Origin: DASQZK01 sp963764345
Lineage (GTDB): Bacteria; Bacteroidota; Bacteroidia; Bacteroidales; GCA-2748055
Reading direction: 5' to 3'
DNA length: 64,000 nt
NCBI GenBank assembly: GCA_963764345.1
Contig: CAVXSF010000030.1
Location: forward strand, 1-64,000
Shown: in pieces, positions 42,491 through 52,308 of the stretch
How positions within the stretch are numbered: position 1 is the first letter of the stretch
Layout of the letters: the number at the start of each line of letters is the position of its first letter
Notes under the pieces: model-generated
What the model was told of the DNA's origin: nothing
The model's input: only the letters and a program-made list of their open reading frames with translations
Database searches by the model: none
Made by a program: the position numbers and the translations under genes

Positions 42491-44940
42491 CAGGCCCTGA
42501 TTTGTGCGCCGAGTTCTTTTTCAAGAGCGTTGGCGATATTATTCATCACTTTGTCAATGTATTTATCGGTCAATGTACGGGTCTCATCCTGGAGGATAAA
42601 GCTGATGGCATAGGATTTCTTCCCTGTTTCTATCTTGTCACCTTCATATACATCGAAGATATCCATGCGCTTAAGGATCCGTTTTTCCGTTTTTTCTGCC
42701 GTTTTCCGAATGTCGTCAAATTTAACCTGTTTTTCAAGAACCATGGACAGGTCTCTTCTTACTTCGGGGAATTTCGGCAACGGTTCAAATGTCGTCGGCC
42801 GTGTATCCAGGTTTCTGAGAATAAGGGTCCAGTTGAAGTCGGCATAGTAAACATCTGCATGAATATCAAAGACCTTTCGTACTGCTTTATCAACACTTCC
42901 AAAACTTACAAGTTCATGGTTGTGCCAGGAATAGCTGATCCCTTCATTCAGAAGCGGATTTGTTATACCGGTAATTTTCAACTGTTTTATGTTGAAACCA
43001 AGCCGTTCAAAGATAAGGCCGACATAGGCTTTCATTTGATAAAAACTGGTGGGTGCGTCAGGATTGGCCCAGTTTTCAGGATGTTTCACACCAGTCAGGA
43101 ATAAGGCAAGGTGTTCTTCCTCCTGGTAACGGTCAAGCGGTTTATTCCCTTTGGCCAAAGGATCGAAACTATAGATATTTCCGAATTCATAATAGCCGGA
43201 GGTCGGCATTTTTACGGTTGGTATTATAGGATATGGCTTCCAGTCCGCCAAACAACAGATTTTTTCTCATGACATTGAGGTCCTGGCTCAGGGGATTAAC
43301 GATCCGGACCAGTGTTTTATCCTGGTGCTCTTCTTTTTCGTAATATGCAGATTTTGTCAGAGAGTTCGACATCATTTCGTTAAATCCGTTGGATGAAAGA
43401 AGTCCCGCAATATACCGTAGAACCTTTTCCTTATCCGGTTTTTCAACATATGAAAGGGTGGAGTGAACACTTTCACTGACTTCAACCTGGTTATAGCCAT
43501 AGATTCTCAGGATTTCTTCCGCCACATCTGCTGGTCGCTGCACATCAACGCGGTATGGTGGTACTTTCAGTCGCATTTCCTCTTCCGTTTCATACTCATG
43601 TTGATGTCTAATGCGGCCAGGATTTTTTTTACCAATGCTCTTTCAATCTCTTTACCAATGAGCCGGTTAAGGTACGCCCAGGAAAGGGTGACATAGAAAT
43701 CGGCGACCGGCTCAGGGTAAACATCCACTACTTCTGACGAGATTTTGCCGCCTGCGACCTCCCTGATCAGCTTGGCAGCCCGTTTAAGAGCATAAACGGT
43801 GATATTGGGATCCGATCCCCGTTCAAAACGGAAAGCAGAGTCGGTATTCAAAAGATGACGTTTTGATGTTTTACGGATATAGACAGGATTAAAACAGGCA
43901 CTCTCGAGAAAGATGCCGGTGGTGGTGTCCTTCACACCCGAATCCAGACCCCCAAATACACCGGCGATACACATGCCTTCCTTTTCATTGCAAATCATAA
44001 GGTCTTCTGCGGAGAGCTTCCGCTTTTCCTCATCGAGAGTGACAAAAGGCGTTCCTTCCGGAAGGGTCTTAACAATTACTTTCCGTCCGGTGATCTTGTC
44101 GACATCGAAGGCATGCAATGGCTGGCCGGTTTCATGGAGAATGAAATTAGTGATATCCACCACGTTATTTACGGGGTTAAGACCTATGGCCCGGAGCTTT
44201 GTCTGCAACCAATTCGGTGAAGGTTCCACTGTAATCTCCGAGATGGTAATGCCAGAGTAACGAAGGCAGCCTTCCATGTCTTCGATGATCACCTCTACAG
44301 GATTGGAGGTGTTGTCGATAAAGAAATCTTCGACGGACGGGCGTTGAAGTTTCACCTCGGTGGTCTGACAAAGGAAGGCCACAAGGTCACGCGCAACGCC
44401 ATAATGAGAAGCGCCGTCGATACGGTTTGGCGTAAGGCCGATCTCGAAAATATAATCAGTAGTGAGGTTGAAATATTCACTTGCAGGGATGCCGGTCTTT
44501 GCATCCGGGTCCAGAACCATTATACCCTCATGATCTTTTCCGAGGCCCAGTTCATCTTCTGCGCAGATCATCCCTTCAGAGACTTCACCTCTTATTTTTA
44601 CCGGTTTGAGGGTAAGGCTTTCCTCTCCTATATATAAAGTGGTTCCTACGAGAGCTACGGCTACTTTCTGCCCGGCCCTTACATTAGGAGCGCCGCATAC
44701 AATAGGCAGCAGCCTGTCCTGGCCAACATCTACCGTGGTCACGCTCAGCTTGTCGGCATTCGGATGTTTCACACAGGTTATTACTTCTCCGACAACCACA
44801 CCCGAGAGACCTCCTTTCACCGATTCTGTTTTCTCCATGGCTTCTACTTCCAGTCCTGTGCCTGTAAGTATTGCCGCCGTATCTTCGGGTGAGGGTATTT
44901 CACTGATATAGTCCTTAAGCCAGTTGTAGGAAATCTTCAT
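42490..44940 (-). CDS. pheT: Phenylalanine-tRNA ligase beta subunit (split by two one-base shifts)
   Basis: About 816 residues when joined, full family length. The start is MKISYNWLKDYI at 44940 (60 bases of in-frame sequence upstream are not part of the protein). The tRNA-binding domain (GVVVGEVITCVKHPNADKLS), B3/B4 editing domain (LQTKLRAIGLNPVNNVVDIT) and B5 domain are in the first frame. A missing base at about 43596-43599 breaks LDI-EYETEEEMRLKVPPYR. An extra T near 43190 breaks NADLRLYEFGNIYSF. The last frame has the anticodon-binding domain (FEPLPKFPEVRRDLSMVLEK). pheT is essential, so both shifts are almost surely errors in the sequence. Confidence 0.95.
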
Positions 44941-44968
44941 TTTTCGATTTGATTTTGAAAGTGATGGA

Positions 44969-45000
44969 CAAAAATAGCAAATAAACCACAAAACATACAA
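44969..45000 (-). promoter_or_regulatory. Promoter of pheT-macro-ubiA
   Basis: On the minus strand TTG (44998-45000) and TATTTTTG (44969-44976) are 21 bases apart, a good Bacteroidetes promoter. The predicted transcript start near 44962 is about 22 bases before the ATG at 44940. It is divergent from the surE promoter. Confidence 0.65.
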
Positions 45001-45044
45001 TCTGCGATTAAATTCACTTCATTCTTAAACCCTTCCATTTCTCA

Positions 45045-45075
45045 TTGTAAGTTCACATGAAATCAATATTTTTGT
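45045..45075 (+). promoter_or_regulatory. Promoter of surE and following genes
   Basis: TTG at 45045-45047 and TATTTTTG at 45068-45075 have 20 bases between them, the ideal Bacteroidetes spacing. The predicted start near 45082 gives a leader of under 20 bases before the TTG start codon at 45100. Confidence 0.7.
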
Positions 45076-45099
45076 AATTCATTACTAATACTGAAAAAT

Positions 45100-45880
45100 T
45101 TGAAAGAAGACAGGTTGATACTGATATCGAATGATGACGGTGTAGAAGCAAAAGGGCTCAAATGTCTTATTGAAGCTGCCGGAAATTATGGTAAAGTGAT
45201 CGTTGCGGCACCGGCATTGGCAATGTCAGGGATGTCGCATGCCATCACCATTAAAAATCCCCTGCGGGCGAATAAGATCAGGGAGGAAAAGGACCTGGTG
45301 GTCTACAGTTGTGACGGAACACCGGTCGATTGTGTCAAACTGGCACTGAACCAGCTCACCACACGGAGGCCGGACATAGTCCTTTCGGGAATTAATCATG
45401 GATCCAACTCCTCATCGAGCGTGGTGTATTCCGGAACCATGGCTGCAGCTATGGAAGGCTGTATTAATTTCATTCCCTCAGCCGGATTTTCGCTCCTTGA
45501 TTATGACCCGGATGCCGATTTTAGTTCGGCAAAAATCATAGTAAAAAAAATAATTGAGAATATTATCCAGCATAAACTTCCCGAGGGCGTCTGTCTGAAT
45601 GTCAATATACCTGCTATCGGTTTGGAAGAAATGAAAGGGATCAAAATCTGCCGTCAGACGAAAGGATACTGGAAAGAAGAATTTGTTAAAGAGGCTCGAT
45701 CCGCATAACGGTGAATATTTCTGGCTTACGGGCAATTACTTTAACCAGGAGGAGGAAGCCGATGATACGGATGAATTTGCCTTGAGAGCAGGATTTGTCT
45801 CGGTCGTTCCTATCCAGGTGGATCTTACCGCTTACCGGTCATGGCCCCATTTTGAAAAATGGAACCTGAATTCACTTTGA
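45100..45880 (+). CDS. surE: 5'/3'-nucleotidase SurE (split by a +1 shift)
   Basis: About 259 residues when joined. A TTG start at 45100 is used, because stops lie just upstream in frame. The metal site is intact: ILISNDDGVEAKGLK (Asp-Asp), APALAMSGMSHAIT and LSGINHGSNSSSSVVYSGTM. The first frame ends in KEARSA at 45708. Removing one G near 45690 restores GYWKEEFVKRLDPHNGEYFW and LTGNYFN through DTDEFALRAGFVSVVPIQVD, the normal end. SurE dephosphorylates nucleoside monophosphates. Confidence 0.92.
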
Positions 45881-45920
45881 AACGTTGCAATCCGGGAAGT
45901 TTTACTGACACACTGAGGAA

Positions 45921-46214
45921 ATGAAGAACAACAGACTGAATAAATTATCCATCGGAATTATTGGCGGTATTGCACTTCCATTGATCTGTTTCTTTTTTAT
46001 TTTGGTTGCTAAAAAGGGAGGTTATTCATTTGTCGGATACCTCGACAGGATCAGAGAGATGAGTATTCTTCCGCGACTTCTCAGTCTTTGCCTGCTTCCC
46101 AACCTTCTCCTGTTTTTCCTGTTCATCTGGAGTGACTGGTTACGGAGTGCACGCGGCGTAATCATTGCCATGTTTGTTGTTGGCATCATCATCATCATAC
46201 TGAAATTTACCTGA
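45921..46214 (+). CDS. Small membrane protein of unknown function
   Basis: 97 residues with a basic N-terminus (MKNNRLNKLS) and three hydrophobic segments (IGIIGGIALPLICFFFILVA, LLSLCLLPNLLLFFLFIW, VIIAMFVVGIIIIILKF). It lies between surE and lpxB, its stop is six bases from the lpxB ATG, and it is probably co-transcribed with both. No family was recognised. Confidence 0.75.
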   Translation: MKNNRLNKLSIGIIGGIALPLICFFFILVAKKGGYSFVGYLDRIREMSILPRLLSLCLLPNLLLFFLFIWSDWLRSARGVIIAMFVVGIIIIILKFT

Positions 46215-46220
46215 GTGCTT

Positions 46221-47345
46221 ATGAGATATTACCTGATAGCCGGCGAGGCTTCCGGAGATTTGCACACATCCAACCTGATGAAAGGGCTGAAGAAATTCGA
46301 TAAGAATGCGGAATTCCGGTTCTTTGGGGGAGATCTTATGGCTGAGGTGGGGGGTGTGGCTCCTGTGAAACATTACCGTGATATGGCCTTTATGGGTATC
46401 GTGGATGTCGTGGCAAATATCAGGATCATTAGTAAAAACCTGAAGCTGTGCAAACAGGATCTTCTTCAGTGGAAGCCCGATGTGCTGATTCTGACGGATT
46501 ATGCGGGATTCAATCTCCGCATGGCTGCATTTGCCAAAGCCAGAGGGTTTAAAGTCTTATATTACATTTCCCCAAAAGTGTGGGCATGGAAAAAATCAAG
46601 GATTTCAAAACTACGTGAGTATGTCGACAGGCTTTTCGTGATTTTTCCATTTGAAGTTGATTATTTCAGGAAGAAAGGACTTGAGGTTGAATATTACGGC
46701 AACCCGTTGATGGATGCCATTGGCCGTTTCAGGAAAACATCATTTGATCCGTCAGTGTTCAGGAAGGAGAACGGCCTGGATGAGCGTCCGATCATCGCCC
46801 TGCTCAGCGGCAGCAGGAGCCATGAGATCATGAGGTGTCTGCCCGAAATGTTGCCGGCAGTCCGTGAATATCCTGGCTATCAGTTCGTCATTGCAGGAGC
46901 ACCTTCCGTGGATCCATCCTTTTACCGCAATTTTACAGGGGGAACGGACGTGAAGACTGTGACCGGCAAAACCTATGAATTGCTGAGTGCAGCTTCAGCC
47001 GCCGTGGTGACATCCGGTACGGCTACACTGGAAACTGCCATATTCAGGGTTCCGCAGGTCGTTGTATATAAAACCGGTGGTTTGCAGTACCACATTGGAA
47101 AGCGTATTGTCAGGATACGGTTTTTCTCACTCGTAAATCTGATAGCTCAGCAGGAAATCGTGAAAGAATTGTTGCAGCTTAACCTGAAAACGAATATTAT
47201 AAAAGAACTTGATCAGATACTGAATAACCGGGACTATCGTGAGGCGATGATGGCCGGATATGATCGTATCATTGAGAAACTTGGCAATCCGGGAAGTTCA
47301 GAACGGGTAGCCGCAAGAATGACAGAAATTTTGGGTGTTTTATAA
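46221..47345 (+). CDS. lpxB: Lipid-A-disaccharide synthase
   Basis: 374 residues from ATG 46221 (a GTG at 46215 is also in frame). It condenses UDP-2,3-diacylglucosamine and lipid X in lipid A synthesis at the inner membrane. Family landmarks are YYLIAGEASGDLHTSNLMKG, FFGGDLMAEVG, MAFMGIVDVV, ILTDYAGFNLRMA, YYISPKVWAWKKSRI, YYGNPLMDA, LLSGSRSHEI and VVTSGTATLETAIFRVPQVV. Its stop TAA shares an A with the next ATG. Confidence 0.96.
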   Translation: MRYYLIAGEASGDLHTSNLMKGLKKFDKNAEFRFFGGDLMAEVGGVAPVKHYRDMAFMGIVDVVANIRIISKNLKLCKQDLLQWKPDVLILTDYAGFNLRMAAFAKARGFKVLYYISPKVWAWKKSRISKLREYVDRLFVIFPFEVDYFRKKGLEVEYYGNPLMDAIGRFRKTSFDPSVFRKENGLDERPIIALLSGSRSHEIMRCLPEMLPAVREYPGYQFVIAGAPSVDPSFYRNFTGGTDVKTVTGKTYELLSAASAAVVTSGTATLETAIFRVPQVVVYKTGGLQYHIGKRIVRIRFFSLVNLIAQQEIVKELLQLNLKTNIIKELDQILNNRDYREAMMAGYDRIIEKLGNPGSSERVAARMTEILGVL

Positions 47346-48521
47346 TGAGGAGAAAAGGGGTACTAATAACGTTAATAATCCTGTTCAATCTTACCAGGAT
47401 GCAGGCACAGGACATCCGTGTCGGTCTTTTTTATGATAAGCTTGTAACTGCATTTACTTTCCATTGCACCAGCTGGTGAATATGACCTGAGTGTTGACGG
47501 AATGACAAGGTTTACAGCGGGTCCTGGAGATATCTTTTACATCAGCATGATCCATGACAGTATTTACCTGAATAATGGCAGTTCTACCTTTGGCCCTTAT
47601 ATGCAGATGCTTTTCAGAGACAAGACCCTAAAGAGTCGTTGCCGGATCAGGGTAACGGAATCTTCTGAAGGAGCATTCGATTATGCCGGTAATATCGGGG
47701 TAAGCGTTTCACACCAAACCATGCAGCTCGTTAACAGGATCGATTTCGACCGTTACCTGGCCGGGGTAGTTGAAACGGAAGCCGGACCGGTCGCGCCACA
47801 GGAATTTTACATGGCGCAGGCTGTTCTTTGCCGGACGTATGCGCTCCGCAACTGGGACCGGCATAGTGGTGAAGGCTTTAACCTTTGCGATCATACCCAT
47901 TGTCAGGCATACAATGGCATGGGCAATCAGAATCCGGATATTTACACTGCAGTGCTTGCCACGCACAATATGGTTGTGACCGATAAGTACAGCAGGCTTA
48001 TCATGCCGGCATTTCATGCCAACAGTGGGGGTGAAACTGAACGGGCATCCGATGTCTGGCCTGTCGATCAGGATTACCTGCAGGCCATTCTTGATCCATA
48101 CTCCAAAAACCAGAAGCATTACCAGTGGAAAGAAAAATTAAGTCTGCAGGAATGGATTGCTTACCTGGAAGCCAAAGGCTTTGATGTGTCGGGAGCGGAA
48201 CTGGATAAGCTTCTGATCAGGCAGCCCCACAGGAAGAAATCATTTATATATCAGGATGATACCCTGTCCATGTCGGTGATCAGGGAGGACCTTGGGCTGA
48301 ATTCGGCTTTTTTTGATATGAGCAAGTCTGGTGACGGGGATACGCTTGTGATCAATGGCAGGGGCTACGGACATGGCGTGGGGCTTAGTCAGGAAGGTGC
48401 CATGGAAATGGCCCGGGAAGGATACTCTTATTCATACATTTTGCGTTTCTATTTTAATGATATTTCGATCAGTGACCTGAATGATCTTCCCGGCTCTGAA
48501 TTGCCGGAAGCTTTCAGGTAA
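47345..48521 (+). CDS. SpoIID/LytB domain protein, exported (split by a +1 shift)
   Basis: About 391 residues when joined. ATG 47345 overlaps the lpxB stop and starts a signal-like segment (MRRKGVLITLIILFNLTRMQ) with IRVGLFYDKLVTAF; the frame then breaks at about 47456-47461 and resumes SIAPAGEYDLSVDGMTRFTA. The SpoIID domain holds RYLAGVVETEAGPVAPQEFY, QAVLCRTYAL, CDHTHCQAYNGMG, FHANSGGETERASDVWP and GRGYGHGVGLSQEGAMEMAR. SpoIID homologues are lytic transglycosylases acting on denuded peptidoglycan glycan strands. In a non-sporulating Gram-negative organism a cell-wall remodelling role is likely. Confidence 0.9.
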
Positions 48522-48524
48522 TTG

Positions 48525-48554
48525 TTGGGATACCGGTTCAATTCGTTAACTTCG
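48525..48554 (+). promoter_or_regulatory. Possible promoter of gldF-gldG
   Basis: TTG (48525-48527) and TAACTTCG (48547-48554) are 19 bases apart. The -7 element has one mismatch to TAnnTTTG. The ATG of gldF is at 48579. Confidence 0.4.
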
Positions 48555-48578
48555 CCAAAACTGTTCAGATCTGTAATT

Positions 48579-49310
48579 ATGTGGTCATTATATAAAAAAG
48601 AGATCCGGGGTTTTTTCAGCTCACTCACTGGTTACGTTGTTGTCATTGTTTTTCTCCTGCTCAACAGCTTGTTTATGTGGGTATTCAGTGGCCAGATGAA
48701 TGTCCTTGACAGTGGTTATGCCAGTCTGGACACCTTATTTACCCTGGCTCCCTGGGTATTCCTTTTCCTGGTGCCTGCCATCACCATGCGTATGTTTTCG
48801 GAAGAAAAGCGGGCCGGGACGCTGGAACTTCTTTTCACCCGCCCCATGAATGAACTACAGATCGTCCTGGCGAAATTTTTCGCGGCCTGGACACTGGTGG
48901 TCATATCCATTCTTCCTACGCTCATCTTTTTCGGTTCGGTGTGGTTGCTGGGAAGCCCAAGGGGTGATATCGATACCGGGGGGACATGGGGATCCTATAC
49001 CGGACTGGTTTTTCTCGGCGGGATCTATGCCTCGGTGGGTATCTTTTCCTCATCGGTAACCGGGAACCAGATCGTGGCTTTCATTCTGGCTGTACTTCTC
49101 TCTTTCCTTTTTTACCTGGGATTTAATTTTATCGGCACTCTTGGCCAATCGGGCCAGGCGGTGCATATCATTGAGACCCTGGGAATTGATTACCATTACC
49201 AGTCGATGGCAAGAGGGGTGATCGACAGCCGGGATATGATCTACTTTTTGGGTGTGATATTTCTTTTTCTTTACCTGACCCGGACAGTCCTGGTTAGCAG
49301 AAAATGGTAA
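48579..49310 (+). CDS. gldF: Gliding-associated ABC transporter permease GldF
   Basis: 243 residues from ATG 48579 (MWSLYKKEIRGFFSSLTGYV, the conserved opening). Six transmembrane helices of the ABC-2 type, with the cytosolic loop RMFSEEKRAGTLELLFTRPM typical of ABC-2 permeases. GldF works with GldG and the ATPase GldA. GldA is not in the window. Bacteroidales that do not glide also keep gldF and gldG, so motility is not implied. Confidence 0.9.
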   Translation: MWSLYKKEIRGFFSSLTGYVVVIVFLLLNSLFMWVFSGQMNVLDSGYASLDTLFTLAPWVFLFLVPAITMRMFSEEKRAGTLELLFTRPMNELQIVLAKFFAAWTLVVISILPTLIFFGSVWLLGSPRGDIDTGGTWGSYTGLVFLGGIYASVGIFSSSVTGNQIVAFILAVLLSFLFYLGFNFIGTLGQSGQAVHIIETLGIDYHYQSMARGVIDSRDMIYFLGVIFLFLYLTRTVLVSRKW

Positions 49311-49315
49311 GGATC

Positions 49316-51040
49316 ATGAACAGAAGAATTTTAAAACGTCGTCATCTTATTCAACTTCTACTTGCCCTGCTTCTTGTGGTGGCCTTTAATGTGCTGGGTA
49401 GTTTCCGGTTCTTTCGCCTGGATCTTACCTCTGAAAAGCGATTTACCCTGGCAAAAGAGACGCGGCAGATCCTGCACGGACTGGATGATATCGTTTATAT
49501 CCGCGTTTACCTTGATGGTGATCTCCCTTCCGAATTTATCCGTTTCAGGCAGAGTATAAAGGAAAACCTGGAAGAATTCAGGGCTTATGGGGGAAAAAAC
49601 ATTGAATATGAATTTATTAACCCTTATGCCGATGAGGATCAGAAGGCCCGTAACCAGCTTATGAAGGAACTGGTGGATAAGGGCCTGAGGCCAACCGATG
49701 TCAGGGTTAAGGACAAGGAAGGCGGGTACACCACGAAGCTTATTTTTCCCGGAGCTATCGTAAGCTATAAGGGCATCGATTTTCCCCTGAATCTGTTGAA
49801 AAACAATCCCGGACTGCCTTATCAGGAGAACCTGAACAATTCGATGGAAGCCCTCGAGTACGAGTTTATCAGGGCTATCAAAAGCCTGACAACGAAGAAA
49901 ATTGAAAAGATTGGGTTTATACGTGGACAGGGGGAACTGGGTTTTCTTCAGACCTATGATATCGGCAAAGAACTCAGCCTGTTCTTTGATGTAAAATGGT
50001 TAACTATTGACGGTGATCTCGATAAACTCATGTCATACAAAGCACTTGTCATTGCCCAGCCGCTGAAGCCTTTCTCAGGGAAGGATAAATTCGTCCTCGA
50101 CCAGTATATCATGAGGGGCGGCCGTGTGCTTTTTTTCCTCGACCCTGTCCAGGCCAATGCCGACAGCCTGGTGTCGGGAAGGACCTTTACTTCCTTCCTC
50201 GATTTGAATATTTATGACTTGTTGTTCAAATATGGATTCCGTATCGATTATAACCTGGTCAAAGACCTGCAATGCAATTATGTGAAGGTTGAAACGGCAA
50301 CGGAAGGTCAGAATCCCAGACCGGCGATTTTGCCATGGGTATACTACCCGTTACTGAGTCCTCCCCAGGATAATTTTCTTACCAGGGGACTGAATTATAT
50401 TGAATCGGAATTTACCAGTTCCATCGATACCACCCCGGCACCCCTTCCCGGTGTGAAGCGCACGGTACTTCTGTCCACATCCGATACGTCGGCCCTGGTT
50501 GAAAACCCGGTATATATCTCGATGGATGAAATTACACAGCCGATAAACCGTTCTGAGTACAACAGATCTCACCTGCCGGTTGCCATTCTTGCTGAAGGGA
50601 CCTTTCCGTCCTTCTACAAAAATTATGGGGTGCCTGACGGGGTAAAACCAAAGGATGTAAAAATCATTGACCAGTCGAAGCCGACTATGATTTTTGTGGC
50701 GGGAGACGGCGATATGATCCGCAATGAGGTCAGGGTAACAGCTACCGACACCATCCCTATGCCCCTGGGATACGACCGGGATACCCGGCAGACCTTTGGC
50801 AATAAGGATTTTATCATGAACGTGATAAACTACATGACCGATGACATGGGATTGATCAGGCTCCGGGCAAGAAACTTTAAACTGAGATTGCTCGACAGGT
50901 CCATAATCAGGCTGAAGAAAGAGCAGGTAAAATGGGAATTGATCAATACGCTTCTTCCTGTGATCATCATTTTGCTTGGAGGTTTTGCTTTCAGCCTTCA
51001 CAGGAAAAAGAAATACGGCGATTCAAAATCGACGCCATGA
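49316..51040 (+). CDS. gldG: Gliding motility-associated ABC transporter substrate-binding-like protein GldG
   Basis: 574 residues from ATG 49316; an ATG at 49304 overlapping the gldF stop adds four. It has an N-terminal transmembrane helix (LIQLLLALLLVVAFNVLG), the RFFRLDLTSEKRFTLAKETR opening of the family, a large extracytoplasmic domain with EYEFINPYADE and GFIRGQGELGFLQTYDIGKE, and a C-terminal transmembrane helix before a Lys-rich end. It pairs with GldF. The next gene starts over its stop codon. Confidence 0.9.
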   Translation: MNRRILKRRHLIQLLLALLLVVAFNVLGSFRFFRLDLTSEKRFTLAKETRQILHGLDDIVYIRVYLDGDLPSEFIRFRQSIKENLEEFRAYGGKNIEYEFINPYADEDQKARNQLMKELVDKGLRPTDVRVKDKEGGYTTKLIFPGAIVSYKGIDFPLNLLKNNPGLPYQENLNNSMEALEYEFIRAIKSLTTKKIEKIGFIRGQGELGFLQTYDIGKELSLFFDVKWLTIDGDLDKLMSYKALVIAQPLKPFSGKDKFVLDQYIMRGGRVLFFLDPVQANADSLVSGRTFTSFLDLNIYDLLFKYGFRIDYNLVKDLQCNYVKVETATEGQNPRPAILPWVYYPLLSPPQDNFLTRGLNYIESEFTSSIDTTPAPLPGVKRTVLLSTSDTSALVENPVYISMDEITQPINRSEYNRSHLPVAILAEGTFPSFYKNYGVPDGVKPKDVKIIDQSKPTMIFVAGDGDMIRNEVRVTATDTIPMPLGYDRDTRQTFGNKDFIMNVINYMTDDMGLIRLRARNFKLRLLDRSIIRLKKEQVKWELINTLLPVIIILLGGFAFSLHRKKKYGDSKSTP

Positions 51041-51976
51041 ACAGAAAAAATCTCGGATACGCTGCATTTGCCCTGATCATTGTTGCTGTCCTTCTTTTTG
51101 TCTTCACGGGAGAGTGGGCCAGGCTTACCGGCCGACAGGCTGATTTTGCCATTCCCGATACCAGTCTTGTAAGCCGTATCCAAATATCGGGGACAGATAC
51201 AGTAAATCTCCTACGGGCAGCGGACGGATGGGAGGTGAACGGCCGGTATAAGGCAGACCCGACGGCTGTCAATAATTTTCTGTTTGCTTTTTCCCGGCTG
51301 AGCATCAACGGGATGATGAAAACAACAGATCTGGAAAACCGGAGAGCCAGAAGTATTAGGATATGGGTTGGGAAGAGGGTTAAAAGACTCAGGTTTTACC
51401 CTTCCCCGGAAATGCCTCTCATGCATCATACCGGTTCCGGCAATGTTTACCGTGTGGGAGTTTTCGGTTTCCCGAAGGCGGATTTGTCTCAGATTATTAA
51501 TGATCATGTCGCCTACTGGAAGAATAAGGTCCTGATCAGTCTTAAGCCGGATGAGATCCGCCGGGTAGTCGTCAGTCCGGCCGAAAAGTGGGGCAGGGGA
51601 TTCATCATTGAACGGAAAGCAGGCCGGTTGATCCTGGAAGATGAACAGGGAAACATCATTCCGGATTCACTCTACAGATCATGAACGGATTCTCATGTAT
51701 ACCAGTTATTTCAATCAGATATATTATGATTCGGCTTTTACAAACCAGAAGGCGGCAGCAGTTGTTCTGAACAGTAAACCCGATTATAACATTGAAATTA
51801 CCGATGTAAAAGGAAGAGAATACCTCATTGAGATGTACCCCTTCATAAAAGAAAATGGCGAAACCGACATATTCCATGCCCTGGTCCGGTTCAACCATGA
51901 TGACCAACTTCTTGTGGTCCGGTATATTGTTCTGGATCTCTTGCGTCAGACCCTGTCGCACTTTACTGAGAAATAA
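51038..51976 (+). CDS. DUF4340-like protein (split by a +1 shift)
   Basis: About 312 residues when joined. ATG 51038 overlaps the gldG stop by three bases. It has a transmembrane helix (YAAFALIIVAVLLFVFTG) and a DUF4340-like extracytoplasmic domain (SLVSRIQISGTDTVNLLRAA, WEVNGRYKADPTAVNNFLFA, NVYRVGVFGF). One extra base at about 51670 separates NIIPDSL from TDHERILMYTSYFNQIYYDS, and the restored part runs to 51976. DUF4340 proteins commonly accompany GldF/GldG-type ABC-2 modules in Bacteroidetes; the function is unknown. Confidence 0.82.
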
Positions 51977-52308
51977 ATCCTCACTTGGGTTTAGCATCTG
52001 AACTTTTTTTCGTATTATTGGTAGTGAATTATTTGTAGCTCCTGGCTGGATTACGGTTCTGAAAGCGAGAGGATTACTGTCAGGATAGTTACCCGGGTCA
52101 ACCGTGATTTGTGCTTTTACATCCTCAGCTGATTGTCCTGAGTGACATTTCAACGGTCTGGGCGACAGAACCATAAATCCTGCGTGCAGGATTCCGGGAC
52201 CGGACTATAATTCATGGAAATCGAAAACCCGACGGGGGGTTAAACTATTTGTAAGAGCATCACCGGCCCATTCGGGGTTGGTCAACCACTATAATAAATA
52301 ATAAACGT
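51977..52308. other. Intergenic region before dnaN
   Basis: About 330 bases. On the minus strand, 51980-52174 reads like coding sequence (KCHSGQSAEDVKAQITVDPG, PDSNPLAFRTVIQPGATNNS) and then runs antisense into the DUF4340 gene. No family was recognised. GGTTGGTCAACC (52276-52287) is a palindrome 22 bases before the dnaN ATG. Confidence 0.4.

Noticed and set aside
48579..51976. Evidence for gliding motility or type IX secretion
   Set aside because: Only gldF, gldG and a DUF4340 gene are present; these occur in non-gliding Bacteroidales, and no gldKLMN or spr genes are in the window.
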